From contig NZ_CP042997.1 of the NCBI RefSeq assembly GCF_008087625.1, positions 3,968,001-4,032,000 of the forward strand: a stretch of DNA of 64,000 bases, read 5' to 3'. Origin of the DNA: Aquisphaera giovannonii. GTDB taxonomy: Bacteria > Planctomycetota > Planctomycetia > Isosphaerales > Isosphaeraceae. The notes beneath the pieces were generated by a model. The model saw only the letters and a list, made by a program, of their open reading frames with translations. It ran no database searches and was not told where the DNA came from. The translations under genes were made by a program, and so were the position numbers. Below, piece by piece: positions 8,099 through 17,104 of this stretch (the stretch's first letter is position 1; every line of letters begins with the position of its first letter).

Positions 8099-11000
8099 TC
8101 AATGCACATCGGCCATGGCCGGCGAGGCCCCGCGGACCTCGCGGAAGGCGCGGCTGCGGACGATGGCGTCGACCGCGGTGGAGATCTTGCCGCCCTCGGC
8201 GTCGAGCCGACGGCGGATGTCGTCCAGCAGGGGCTCGTCGGTCAGCATCAGGCCGCGCCCGAGGGCGTAGCCGAGGAGCTTCTTGACGAACTGGCGCTCG
8301 ACGTCGGGGCGACGCGAGCCCAGCAGGAGGTTGCGGAGGCCGTCGAGGCCGTCGAACTCCGTCCCGTCCGCGAGCCTCGCGCGGGCGTCGATCGGCAGGC
8401 CGGCGGCGTCCTTCTCGCGGCGGCGGCCTATGGCGTCGTAGGCCTCGAGCGAGAATCCGTAGGGGTCCATCTTCGCGTGGCAGCCCGAGCATTTCACGTC
8501 CCGGCTGTGCCGCTCGACGAGCTGGCGGACGGAGAGCCCCCCGCCGGACGCCTCGTCCTCGGGCAGCAGGGGGACGTTCTTCGGCGGCTTGGGCACGCGC
8601 TCGCCCAGGAGCACCTCCGTGACCCAGTTGCCGCGGAGGATGGGGCTCGTCCGCGAGGCCCCGGCCTGCTTCGCGAGCGTGGCGGAGAGGCCGAGCAGCC
8701 CGCCCCGCCCGTACTTGCGGACCCCGTCCACCCGGCGCCACCCCGGGCCGGCCACGCCCGGGATCCCGTAGTGCTCGGCCAGCGCCTGGTTCAGGAAGGT
8801 GAAGTCGGCGTCGTAGAGCGCCCGGACCGGTGCGTCGGACTGGAAGAGGTCGGCGAAGAAGAGGATGGCCTCCTCGTACATCGCCCCCTTCAGGCCCTTG
8901 AAGGCGGGGAAGTGCCGCTCGCTCTTCTCGTCGATCGCGTCGAATTTGTAGATATGCACCCACTGGCAGGCGAACTCCTCGGCGAGCCGGCGCGCCTTCG
9001 GCGACTTCAGCAGGCGGCGGGCCTGGGCGGCCAGCTCGTCGGGGTCGCGGAGCTTTCCGGCCGCGGCGGCCTCTCGGAGCTCGGCGTCGGGGGCGGACGA
9101 GGTCAGGAAGTAGCTGAGCCGGCTGGCCATCTCCCAGTCCGTCGCCGGGGCGGACTTCACGCCCGGCGGCGACGCCTCCAGCCGGTAGAGGAACGCCGGG
9201 GACGCCAGGACGCGGGCGAGGGTCAGCGCGAAGGCCTCCTCGTGGGGCAGCTCCTCCGACCGCAATCGGCCGTACAACTCCCGGAGCTCCCGGGCCTCGC
9301 GTCCCGCGAGGGGCCTCCGGTAGGCGAGCGGGGCGAACGCGACCAGGGCCTCCAGGTGCCTCGGCTCGGCCGCGAGGAGCTCCTTGCGGAAGGCCTCGGC
9401 GTGCTCGTGGATCGGCTTGCGGTAGGGCTCGAAGAGGCGGGGGTCGCCGTCCTGGGTGGCGTATTCCATCAGGTGCGTGAACGCCTCGACCTGGGTCAGG
9501 GCGTCGCGGCTGACGAAGTGGAGCTCGGTCCAGAGGCGGTCCAGCCTGGCGGCCTCGTCGGGATCGAGCATGAGGCGGCGGAGGGGCTCGTCCTCGCGGT
9601 GGAAGAGAGTCAGCGTCACGACCTCGTCCACGGGGACGATCTTCGCGTAGCAGACGGCCGCCGGGAACCACGCGCGGAACTCGTCGAAGGCCCTCTTCAG
9701 GCGTTCCCTGGCCGCCGGGCCGGATGCGAGGGCCGGCGCGTCGGGGCGGAGCCCGTCGGCGGCCGGCGGTGCACCGATGGAGGCGCGGGCCTGGGCGACC
9801 TCCGCGCCGCCCTCGACGGGGCGGAGCACGACCGAGCCCACGAGCTCGGCCCCCGCGGCCAGCTCCGCCGGGATGCGGACCGCGATCGAGTGCGGGCCGC
9901 GCACCGCCATGTCCGCCGGCGCGATCCCGTCGGCGACGGCCCCCGGGCCGAACGCCTTGGGTGGCAGGCCCCACGGCGACTCGTCGAGGACGGGCCTGCC
10001 GGAGGGCGTCGCGGGGATCATCGGGCCGCCCGGGGTCGTCAACTTCCGATAAAGCGCGGCGTCGGCCAGCGAGGCCCCGGCCGGGCCGTCGGCGAGGAGC
10101 CGCCGGAGCTTCGTGGCCAGGTACTCCTTGCCGGCCTCGCCCGGCGCGTCCAGCCATCGGGCGAGGGTCGAGCTGGCCGGGATCGAGAGGCCGGAGGGCT
10201 CGCCGTCGGGCTCGCGGAAGAACCGCCACACGCCGGGGTTCCCGGAGGCGTCCGCGTGCGGGTTCGCGGCCAGGGCGTCGCCGGAGACCTCGCGCGCCAT
10301 GTCCCACGCCCGCCCGCCGTCGCCGTCCGCCTTCACGACGAGGTCCACCGCGGTGAGGTCGCACGCGTGGTTGCCGTCGCGCGGGCCGATCGTCAGGGCG
10401 ATCAGGTCTCCGGCCCCCATCGGGAACGGCCCGAACGGCCCCGCCGGGACGACGCCCGGCCCGGCCGTCGCCCCCTCGGCCAGCGAGATCTGCACGGCCC
10501 CCCGGCGCAGCTCCAGCCGCCAGGTCGTGCCGTTGCCGCAGGCCGGATGCGCGTGCTGCACGCGGGCCTCGACCCGATAGTCGCCGGCCTTCGGGCACGT
10601 CCAGGCTGCCCCCGCCCTCAGGGTGGGCGACGGGTGGACGACCACGCCGCGGCCCTTCAGCTCGCCCGGGATGTGGAGGGTCTCGTCGGAGGAGTTGGCC
10701 ACGACGAGCGGGGTCTCGTTCGATCCCCATCCCGCGGCCGCGTCCTGGCCGCCGGCCTTCGTCAGCCTCCCGGTGAAGAGGTCCAGTCCCGGCGATCGCC
10801 CCGTGCCGATCCCGAGCGTGTCGAGCCAGGCGCCGAGGATCGCCGGATCGACCTTGTGCTTCTTCGAGAGCGCGTCGCGGTCGACGCCGCCCTTCATCGC
10901 GAGCGCCTCCGCCGCGGCGGCCAGGCAGGGGACGACGGAATCGACGACCTTCGCGTGCCGCGCCGCCATCCCCTGGGCGATGGCCCGGACGTCCCGGAGT

Positions 11001-12187
11001 GCGATCTCGGGCCGGCCCGGCCGGGCGAGCCTCAGGTTCTCCCAGACGACGAGCCCGGGGCGGCCGGGGCCCGCCCCGCCGGCGGCAAGGTGCACGACGA
11101 CCTCCCGCCCCTTCGGGGATTCGGGCAGCTTCAGCCGGATCGGCTCGCGATCGACGACCGGGTCCACGGGGACCATCCAGGGCTTCATGTGGCCCACCGT
11201 CTGGAACCGCGTCAGGGCGTTCCGCCAGCCCTCGATCTCGGCGATCAGCGGGGGCAGGTCGGCGGGCCCGGCCGACTTCCAGCGGGCCCGGATCGGGTCC
11301 AGGATCGGCGACGGCGGGCCGCCGTCCAGGATCCGCGACAGGGACTCGAGATAGCGCGGATTCAGCCCGCGACGGGCGGCGAGCTCCCGACGGGCCCCCG
11401 CGTCGCGAGTCCGGGCCTCGAAGGCCGCGGCCAGGTACTTCCCGAGGGGGACCTTGCCCTCGGCGTCGGCGTGGCGGGCGTAGATGGCCCGGATGGAACC
11501 GAGGATCTCCTCGGTCCAGTCGCGGCGGGTGTCGCCGTTCGCGAACCGGAATCCGTCGGGGAGGAGCACGGCGTGGGCGGCGACCCGCTTGGCGGCGTCC
11601 AGGTACTTGCCCAGCAGGGCGGGGGACATCACCAGCGCATCGCCCGTGTTCGTGAACCCCTCGCCCGCGGCGCTGTCGGCCGGGAGGTCGCGGGTCGGCC
11701 GGTAGTCGTGGCCCGTCAGGTCGACGAGCGTATACGCGTACTGGGCGTTGTTGAGCCGACGGAGCACGACCGGCCCCGGGTCGCCGGCGTTCGCATACGC
11801 CTCGGCCTTCAGGTAGCGGGCGACCCAGCCCTTGAGCGCGTCGCGTTCCGCGGCGGCCGGCTGGTCCTCGTCCTTCGGCGGCATCTCGCCGGACGCGAGC
11901 TGCTCGGCGACCTTCCGCCAGGTCCCGGGGGCCTTGCGGACCTCGTCCAGCTTCGCGAACGCCTCGAGGTCCAGGTCCCCGGCCTTCTCCTTCGTCGAAT
12001 GGCATCCCAGGCAGAACCGGGCCATCAGGGGCCGGACCTGGCCGCCGTACGACCGGTCCAGGGCGTCGAACGACTCGGGGCCCTCGGCGGCGACGAGAGC
12101 GGGGGCGGGGGCGAAGGCGGCGAGGAGGGCCAGGGCGAAGGCGGGCAGGGGGGATGGCGAGCGGCGGGGCGGGAGGGGGAGCGTCAT
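8099..12187 (-). CDS. DUF1587/DUF1592/DUF1588/DUF1585 multidomain cytochrome-like surface protein
   Basis: 1362 residues, signal peptide in the first 33 residues. A c-type heme motif CLGCH lies at residues 59-63 (planctomycete cytochrome C type). The DUF1587 segment (RRLNNAQYAYTLVDL) follows near residue 140. A long middle region contains a carbohydrate-binding-like beta section (TCPKAGDYRVEARVQHA). Then come DUF1595/DUF1592 (LARVLASPAFLYRLE, EMASRLSYFLTSSAPD), DUF1588 (GLSATLAKQAGASRTSPI, second heme-like motif CSGCHAKMDPYGFSLE) and DUF1585 at the C-terminus (KKLLGYALGRGLMLTD). It is predicted to be exported, perhaps a redox protein that works with the DUF1552 partner. Its start overlaps the stop of the GntR gene by ATGA, so the two are translationally coupled. 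Confidence 0.93.
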   Translation of the reverse strand: MTLPLPPRRSPSPLPAFALALLAAFAPAPALVAAEGPESFDALDRSYGGQVRPLMARFCLGCHSTKEKAGDLDLEAFAKLDEVRKAPGTWRKVAEQLASGEMPPKDEDQPAAAERDALKGWVARYLKAEAYANAGDPGPVVLRRLNNAQYAYTLVDLTGHDYRPTRDLPADSAAGEGFTNTGDALVMSPALLGKYLDAAKRVAAHAVLLPDGFRFANGDTRRDWTEEILGSIRAIYARHADAEGKVPLGKYLAAAFEARTRDAGARRELAARRGLNPRYLESLSRILDGGPPSPILDPIRARWKSAGPADLPPLIAEIEGWRNALTRFQTVGHMKPWMVPVDPVVDREPIRLKLPESPKGREVVVHLAAGGAGPGRPGLVVWENLRLARPGRPEIALRDVRAIAQGMAARHAKVVDSVVPCLAAAAEALAMKGGVDRDALSKKHKVDPAILGAWLDTLGIGTGRSPGLDLFTGRLTKAGGQDAAAGWGSNETPLVVANSSDETLHIPGELKGRGVVVHPSPTLRAGAAWTCPKAGDYRVEARVQHAHPACGNGTTWRLELRRGAVQISLAEGATAGPGVVPAGPFGPFPMGAGDLIALTIGPRDGNHACDLTAVDLVVKADGDGGRAWDMAREVSGDALAANPHADASGNPGVWRFFREPDGEPSGLSIPASSTLARWLDAPGEAGKEYLATKLRRLLADGPAGASLADAALYRKLTTPGGPMIPATPSGRPVLDESPWGLPPKAFGPGAVADGIAPADMAVRGPHSIAVRIPAELAAGAELVGSVVLRPVEGGAEVAQARASIGAPPAADGLRPDAPALASGPAARERLKRAFDEFRAWFPAAVCYAKIVPVDEVVTLTLFHREDEPLRRLMLDPDEAARLDRLWTELHFVSRDALTQVEAFTHLMEYATQDGDPRLFEPYRKPIHEHAEAFRKELLAAEPRHLEALVAFAPLAYRRPLAGREARELRELYGRLRSEELPHEEAFALTLARVLASPAFLYRLEASPPGVKSAPATDWEMASRLSYFLTSSAPDAELREAAAAGKLRDPDELAAQARRLLKSPKARRLAEEFACQWVHIYKFDAIDEKSERHFPAFKGLKGAMYEEAILFFADLFQSDAPVRALYDADFTFLNQALAEHYGIPGVAGPGWRRVDGVRKYGRGGLLGLSATLAKQAGASRTSPILRGNWVTEVLLGERVPKPPKNVPLLPEDEASGGGLSVRQLVERHSRDVKCSGCHAKMDPYGFSLEAYDAIGRRREKDAAGLPIDARARLADGTEFDGLDGLRNLLLGSRRPDVERQFVKKLLGYALGRGLMLTDEPLLDDIRRRLDAEGGKISTAVDAIVRSRAFREVRGASPAMADVH

Positions 12188-12861
12188 TCCGGCGCCTCCG
12201 GGAGGGTGAGGTAGAACTCGATGTGGGTGCGGATCTCGCGATCGGCCGCGGCGACGTCACCGGCCTTGAGGGCGTCGATGATCACGCGGTGGCCGCGCAC
12301 GGCCGCGGACGCGTCCAGGTGCCTGCCGTACCGGCGGAAGAAGGTCGCGAGCAGGTCGCCGAAGGCCTGGAAGGGCGTCAGCCCGCTGGCGGCGATCAAC
12401 TGGTGGTGGAACTCGCGGTCGAGCTCGATCCCCTCCGCGAGGCCGCGAGACCGGCCGAGGCGCGCGTTGATCGCGTCGAGCCTCTCGTGGAGGGCCGGAT
12501 CCGCCGCCATGCGGCGGGCGACGTGGGGCAGCACCCCCGCCTCCACGACGATGCGCGTGTCGATCAGGACGCGGGGCGAGAGTTCCTGCAGGGCCGGGTG
12601 GAATCCCAGGTATTCCGTGACGCGGTCCATGTCCACGCGGCCGACGCTCAGCCCCCGGCCCGGCCGCGATTCGAGGATGCCCAGGAACTCCAGCGACTTG
12701 GTCGCCTCCCGCAGGCTCAGCCGGCTCACGCCGAACTGCTTCGCGAGGTCCGCCTCGGTCGGCAGGCGGTCGCCGGGCTTCAGGTTCGCATCCACGATGT
12801 ACGACTTCAGCCGCCCGGCCACGACGTCCCGCAGCTTCGGCCGTTCCACGGTGTCCAGCAT
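12184..12861 (-). CDS. GntR/FadR-family (FCD domain) transcription regulator
   Basis: About 225 residues. Residues 8-75 form the GntR winged helix (LKPGDRLPTEADLAKQFGVSRLSLREATKSLEFLGILES). The rest is an all-helical FCD ligand-binding domain with the metal/ligand histidines seen in LDREFHHQL, and late HRVIIDALKAGD. FCD regulators usually respond to sugar acids or other organic acids and often repress their own operon. Two adjacent ATG codons (12864 and 12861) are possible; 12861 has better spacing to GGGAGG. It is the first gene of a unit with DUF1592 and DUF1552, overlapping the next gene by 4 bases. A perfect palindrome about 40 bases upstream is the likely operator. Confidence 0.93.
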   Translation of the reverse strand: MLDTVERPKLRDVVAGRLKSYIVDANLKPGDRLPTEADLAKQFGVSRLSLREATKSLEFLGILESRPGRGLSVGRVDMDRVTEYLGFHPALQELSPRVLIDTRIVVEAGVLPHVARRMAADPALHERLDAINARLGRSRGLAEGIELDREFHHQLIAASGLTPFQAFGDLLATFFRRYGRHLDASAAVRGHRVIIDALKAGDVAAADREIRTHIEFYLTLPEAPE

Positions 12862-12903
12862 CATGCCTCCCGGTCGGTCAACTTGGACTCGGGAAGAAGT
12901 TTA

Positions 12904-12916
12904 TCAGATGATCTGA
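12904..12916. promoter_or_regulatory. Palindromic operator candidate upstream of the GntR gene
   Basis: TCAGATGATCTGA is a perfect inverted repeat of two 6-base arms around a single central base, in an A/T-rich patch (TTATCAGATGATCTGACTCAA). It lies 40 bases before the GntR start. Odd-centred short palindromes are typical GntR-family sites. I infer autoregulation of the gntR-DUF1592-DUF1552 unit. I did not find a second copy in the window. Confidence 0.55.
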
Positions 12917-13114
12917 CTCAAGGCGAGCGCCCTGTCGGGTCCGGAGGGGGCCGATGGGGAGTGAACCATCACCATTGCGGAGTCGCGAGAGCCCCGCATG
13001 TGCGCGTGGCCACGGGCATATGGTCACCTGTCCCTGATCCTGGCAATAAAGAATCCCATCGTGGGTCGCCAAGCCCCCATTTTGACACGCCCGACGAAGT
13101 CACCGAAGTGCCCG

Positions 13115-14521
13115 TCACGCGAGCAATTCGCGGACGACGCGGGCGCCGGTGACGTCCACGTCGGTGAGGCTGTCGGGGCGGCCGTCGTGGGGATACGTCA
13201 GGCGGCGGTGGTCGAGGCCGAGGACGTGGAGGAGGGTGGCCTGGAGGTCGTGGACGCTGACGACGTCCTCGACGGACTTGTAGCCGAAGTCGTCCGTCTT
13301 CCCGTGGGCGTATCCGGCCCGGAAGCCGCCGCCGGCGAGCCAGAGGGAGAAGCCGTGGCGATTATGGTCGCGGCCGTCGGTGCCCTGGGAGATCGGCAGG
13401 CGGCCGAACTCGCCGGTCCAGAGGACGATCGTGGAGTCGAGCAGGCCCCGCTGCTTCAGGTCCTGCACGAGCGCGGCGCTCGGGCCGTCGGTGCGGCGGC
13501 AGAGGCCCTTCAGGGTCTCGGCGTTCTTGCTGTGCGTGTCCCACGGCTGGCCGCTCATGAAGACCTGGACGAAGCGGACGCCCCGCTCGACGAGTCGCCG
13601 CGAGAGGAGGCATCGCGACCCGTATTCCCGGGTGGCCGGGTCGTCGAGGCCGTACAGCCGGCGCGTCGAGGGGCCTTCGGCCGCGAAGCTCAGCGCCTCG
13701 GGCACGGCCGTCTGCATCCTCGCGGCGGTCTCGTAGTTGGCGATCCTCGCCTCGAGCTCGGACTGGCCGGGGTGGTCCCTGAGGTGGGCCCGGTTCAGCT
13801 CGCCGAGGAACCGGAGCTGCCCTTCGCGCGCGGCCGGCGGGATTCTCGAGGGCGTCTCCAGGTTGAGGACCGGCGAGCCGCCGGGGCGGAACGGCGTGCC
13901 CTGGTACACGGCGGGGAGCCAGCCCGACGACCAGTTGCGCACGCCGTCCACGGGCAGCCCGCCCGGGTCGGACAGCACGACGTAGGCGGGCAAGTTCCGG
14001 TTCTCCGTCCCCAGGCCGTAGATGACCCAGGAGCCGAGCGTCGGCCGCCCCGCCTGGAACTTGCCGGTGTGGATCAGGCGCAGGGCGGACTCGTGATCGA
14101 CGGACTCGGTCGTCATCGATCGGACCAGCGTGATCTGGTCGGCGATCTCCGAGGTCCGCGGCAGCAGCTCCGAGAGCTCGATCCCCGATCCGCCCCGCGG
14201 GGCGAACGCGAAGGGCGAGCCCAGGACGTTCCCCGCCTGCTTGTCGAAATGGACCTCGAGCTGCCCGGGATGCGGCTTGCCGTGCCACTTCGTCAGGGCG
14301 GGCTTGGGGTCGAAGAGGTCCATCTGGCTCGGGCCGCCGTGCTGGAAGAGGCAGATGACCGCCTTCGCCTTCCCCGCCGGGAGGCCCGAGGGGCGAGCCG
14401 GGACGGAAGCGACCGCCGGGCGATCCTGGTCCAGGAGGTGGGCGAGCGCCAGCGGCCCGAGGACGCCGGCCGTCCGGCCGAGGAACGCACGACGATGGAG
14501 CCGGAAGAGGTCGTCGCGCAT
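13115..14521 (-). CDS. DUF1501 domain-containing Tat-exported protein
   Basis: About 468 residues. The N-terminus holds a twin-arginine signal (FRLHRRAFLGRTAGVLGPLALAHLL). The DUF1501 domain has the sulfatase/alkaline-phosphatase-superfamily-like signatures LFQHGGPSQMDLFDPKP, DQITLVRSMTTESVDHESA, LPAYVVLSDPGG and, near the end, LDSTIVLWTGEFGRLP and GRDHNRHGFSLWLAGGG. DUF1501 proteins are widespread in planctomycetes alongside DUF1549/DUF1553 genes; enzymatic activity has not been established for most. I chose ATG 14521, 4 bases after the stop of the upstream gene, because the Tat signal follows it; an in-frame start at 14548 lies inside the neighbour. It is translated from the same transcript as that neighbour. 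Confidence 0.93.
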   Translation of the reverse strand: MRDDLFRLHRRAFLGRTAGVLGPLALAHLLDQDRPAVASVPARPSGLPAGKAKAVICLFQHGGPSQMDLFDPKPALTKWHGKPHPGQLEVHFDKQAGNVLGSPFAFAPRGGSGIELSELLPRTSEIADQITLVRSMTTESVDHESALRLIHTGKFQAGRPTLGSWVIYGLGTENRNLPAYVVLSDPGGLPVDGVRNWSSGWLPAVYQGTPFRPGGSPVLNLETPSRIPPAAREGQLRFLGELNRAHLRDHPGQSELEARIANYETAARMQTAVPEALSFAAEGPSTRRLYGLDDPATREYGSRCLLSRRLVERGVRFVQVFMSGQPWDTHSKNAETLKGLCRRTDGPSAALVQDLKQRGLLDSTIVLWTGEFGRLPISQGTDGRDHNRHGFSLWLAGGGFRAGYAHGKTDDFGYKSVEDVVSVHDLQATLLHVLGLDHRRLTYPHDGRPDSLTDVDVTGARVVRELLA

Positions 14522-14525
14522 CCGA

Positions 14526-16931
14526 TCAGTCCTCGTACAGGAACGCATTGGACCCCAGGAGCATCTGGGCGAAGTCGGCCCAGGCGGATTCGGCCGCGTC
14601 GGGCCGCCCCGCGTACCTGGCCGGCTGATCGGCCAGGAAGCGGGACGCGGCGGCCCGCTCCTCGCCGGTCGGCGGCCGCCCGGCGACGAGGAGGAAGGCG
14701 AGCTGCACCCGCGCCTCCGGCCCCTCTCCCGCCTCGCGGCGGAGCCGTCCGGCGAAGGCGCGGGCCCTCGCCGCGACGAAGTCGGAGTTCAGGAGGCTGA
14801 GCGACTGGAGCGGCATGGTCGTGCTGCTACGCCGGGTGCAGTTCGTCACGATCGACGGCGCGTCGAAGACGTCCAGGAAGCTGAGGACCTGGGTGCGCCG
14901 CTGCTGGAGGAAGACCGAGCGGCGATGGGCCCCCTCGGCCTTCTCATCGACGAGCACCTCGCCCTGATCGTTCGGGGAGGTCGGCACGTACGGGCCGCCG
15001 GCCGGCTCGTCCAGCTCGCCCGACACGGCGAGCATCGCGTCGCGGATCGTCTCGGCGTCGAGCCGGCGGAGCGGGAAGCGGCCGAGGAGGCGGTTGTCCG
15101 GGTCGACCTCGGCCGTCCGCTCGTCGGGCCGGCTCGACTGCCGGTACGCGGCCGAGTTCAGGATCAGGCGGTGCAGCGCCTTGGCGCTCCAGCCGCTCCG
15201 GGCGAGCTCCGACGCCAGGAACTCGAGCAGCTCGGGATGGCTGGGGGCCGATCCCGAATAACCGAGGTTCTCCGGCGTGGCGACGAGCCCGGCCCCGAAG
15301 TGCCCCTGCCAGATCCGGTTCGCGATCACGCGGGCGAGCAGGGCCGCCGGCCTGGAGCCGGGCCTCGTCAGCCACCGGGCGAACGCCAGCCTGCGCCCGG
15401 AGGTCCCGCCCGGCGTCCTTGCGGGATCGTACGGGTTGTCGGGATCGGCCAGGACCGAGGGCGGGGCCGGGGCGACCTCCGGGCCGTGGTCGCCATATTG
15501 CCCCCGCTTCAGCACGTGGACCGCGGGGGCCGTGCCCGCCGGCTCCATGATGAACGAGATGCGGCCGGGGCGCGGGAGGCGTCGGCCCTCGGCGTCCTTT
15601 ACGGCCTCATCGAGGGCCTTCTTCCGCCGGGCATCCGGGGTGACGAAGGGATCCCGGAACGCGGCACGCGTCTTGAGGTCGATGATCTCGGCGTCGATCG
15701 CGCGGGTGCTCTCCTCCCACGCCGCCAGCTCGTGCGGCTCGGGCTCGCCGGCGATGGACCGGTCGGCCGGCTTCACCCAGTCCCTCACGTTGTAAGCCGG
15801 GGCGAGGATGGCATAGAGCGCGTAATAGTCGCGCTGGGAGACCGGCTCGAACTTGTGGTCGTGGCAACGCGCGCACTGGAGACTCAGCCCGAGCATCGAG
15901 GAGCCGATGACCTGCGTCGCCCCTTCCAGGACGGCGTAGCGGTCGGCGGTCAGCTCGTCGGGGTTGCCGTCGCTCTCGCCCGTGCCGTCGGGGGCGTTGC
16001 GGAGGAAGTGGGTCGCTATGAGCGACTCGACCATCGGCCGGGTCGCGGGCCCTCCCGGATGGTAGCCGACCAGCTCGTCGCCGGCGATCTGCTCGCGGAT
16101 GAACCGGTCGAGCGGCCGGTCCTCGGCCCAGCACCGGATCACGTAGTCGCGGTACCGATACGCCAGGGGCCGGTCGGTGTCCGCGTTGAAGTAGCCGTTG
16201 GAGTCGGCGTACCCGGCGGCGTCCAGCCAGAGCTTCCCCCAGCGAGCCGCATAGCGAGGAGAGGCGAGGTAGCGTCCCACCATCCGCTCGTAGGCATCCG
16301 GGGCCGGATCGCGGATGTACGCGGAAATCTCCCCCGGCGACGGCGGAAGCCCCGTCAGGTCGAGCGCGACCCTGCGGACCAGCGTGGCGCGGTCGGCCTC
16401 CGGCGCGAGCGCCAGGCCCCGGGCCTCGAGCGCGGCCTCGAGGAAGCGATCCACCGGGTTCCGGACGCGGCGGGCGTCGCGCACCGCGGGCGGTTCGGGC
16501 CGCGAGGCGGGCGCGAAGGCCCAGTGGTCCGACCCCGGCGCGTCGCCGGGCGAGACCTTCGGCAGCCCCGGCGCCCCCGCCTCGATCCATCGCCGGAGGA
16601 CGGCCTTCTCGTCCGGGCTCAGCGGCTCCTTCGGCGGCATCGCGTCGGTCGAGACGGCCTCCCAGAGGGGGCTCTCGTCGGGCCGGCCGGCGACGACCGG
16701 GCTGCCGTCCTTGCCGCCGCGGGCGAGCCCCCGGGGCGTCGCCAGGTTCAGGCCGTTCTTCTGAACCGCCGGGCCGTGGCACTTGACGCAACGGGACGTG
16801 AGGAGGGGCATAACCTGACGGCCGAGGCTCGGCACCTCCTCGGCGCGCGCGGCGGCGAGCATCAGGCCGAGCACCGAGCAGGTCGCGGCGACTCGACCGA
16901 CCGGGCCTTTGCGGGAGAGCGATCGCTTCAT
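14526..16931 (-). CDS. DUF1549/DUF1553 protein with planctomycete cytochrome C domain
   Basis: 801 residues. Signal peptide (residues 1-30), then a heme-binding type motif CVKCH at 48-52 in the PSCyt1 domain (KNGLNLATPRGLARGG, ESPLWEAV, DAMPPKEPLSPDEKAVLRRWIEAGAPG). DUF1549 starts near 150 (RNPVDRFLEAALEARGL, RRVALDLTGLPPSP, KLWLDAAGYADSNGY) and includes LSLQCARCHDHKFEP, a second CxxCH. DUF1553 covers the last 300 residues (LARWLTRPG-like FARWLTRPGSRPAALLARVIANRIWQ split here as two motifs, and RRLDAETIRDAMLAVSGEL, TMPLQSLSLLNSDFV). It is followed by DUF1501 as usual in planctomycetes. It is probably an exported redox partner; the substrate is unknown. Confidence 0.93.
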   Translation of the reverse strand: MKRSLSRKGPVGRVAATCSVLGLMLAAARAEEVPSLGRQVMPLLTSRCVKCHGPAVQKNGLNLATPRGLARGGKDGSPVVAGRPDESPLWEAVSTDAMPPKEPLSPDEKAVLRRWIEAGAPGLPKVSPGDAPGSDHWAFAPASRPEPPAVRDARRVRNPVDRFLEAALEARGLALAPEADRATLVRRVALDLTGLPPSPGEISAYIRDPAPDAYERMVGRYLASPRYAARWGKLWLDAAGYADSNGYFNADTDRPLAYRYRDYVIRCWAEDRPLDRFIREQIAGDELVGYHPGGPATRPMVESLIATHFLRNAPDGTGESDGNPDELTADRYAVLEGATQVIGSSMLGLSLQCARCHDHKFEPVSQRDYYALYAILAPAYNVRDWVKPADRSIAGEPEPHELAAWEESTRAIDAEIIDLKTRAAFRDPFVTPDARRKKALDEAVKDAEGRRLPRPGRISFIMEPAGTAPAVHVLKRGQYGDHGPEVAPAPPSVLADPDNPYDPARTPGGTSGRRLAFARWLTRPGSRPAALLARVIANRIWQGHFGAGLVATPENLGYSGSAPSHPELLEFLASELARSGWSAKALHRLILNSAAYRQSSRPDERTAEVDPDNRLLGRFPLRRLDAETIRDAMLAVSGELDEPAGGPYVPTSPNDQGEVLVDEKAEGAHRRSVFLQQRRTQVLSFLDVFDAPSIVTNCTRRSSTTMPLQSLSLLNSDFVAARARAFAGRLRREAGEGPEARVQLAFLLVAGRPPTGEERAAASRFLADQPARYAGRPDAAESAWADFAQMLLGSNAFLYED

Positions 16932-17104
16932 AAGAGGCCCCGGGGGGACGGGGTTGCGACTGCGTTCGTGGAGCTCGCCGGGCCGCCCGGGCCGGCGCCG
17001 TCCTTACCTCGGCTGGTGATTGGATTGTCCGACAGTCGCGATGCGGGGGCAAGGCGAAAGGGCCGAATGGGCGACGGAGCCGGCGGGCGCCGGGCGGGAG
17101 AGGG

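Noticed and set aside
8015-12214. 1399-codon open frame on the plus strand opposite the DUF1592 gene
   Set aside because: Arg/Gly/Glu-rich translation with no domain; it arises because third positions in GC-rich genes avoid stops on the other strand. The DUF1592 protein on the minus strand is clearly real.
12154-13152. Plus-strand open frame opposite the GntR gene
   Set aside because: Antisense shadow of the regulator; no domain and no ribosome site.
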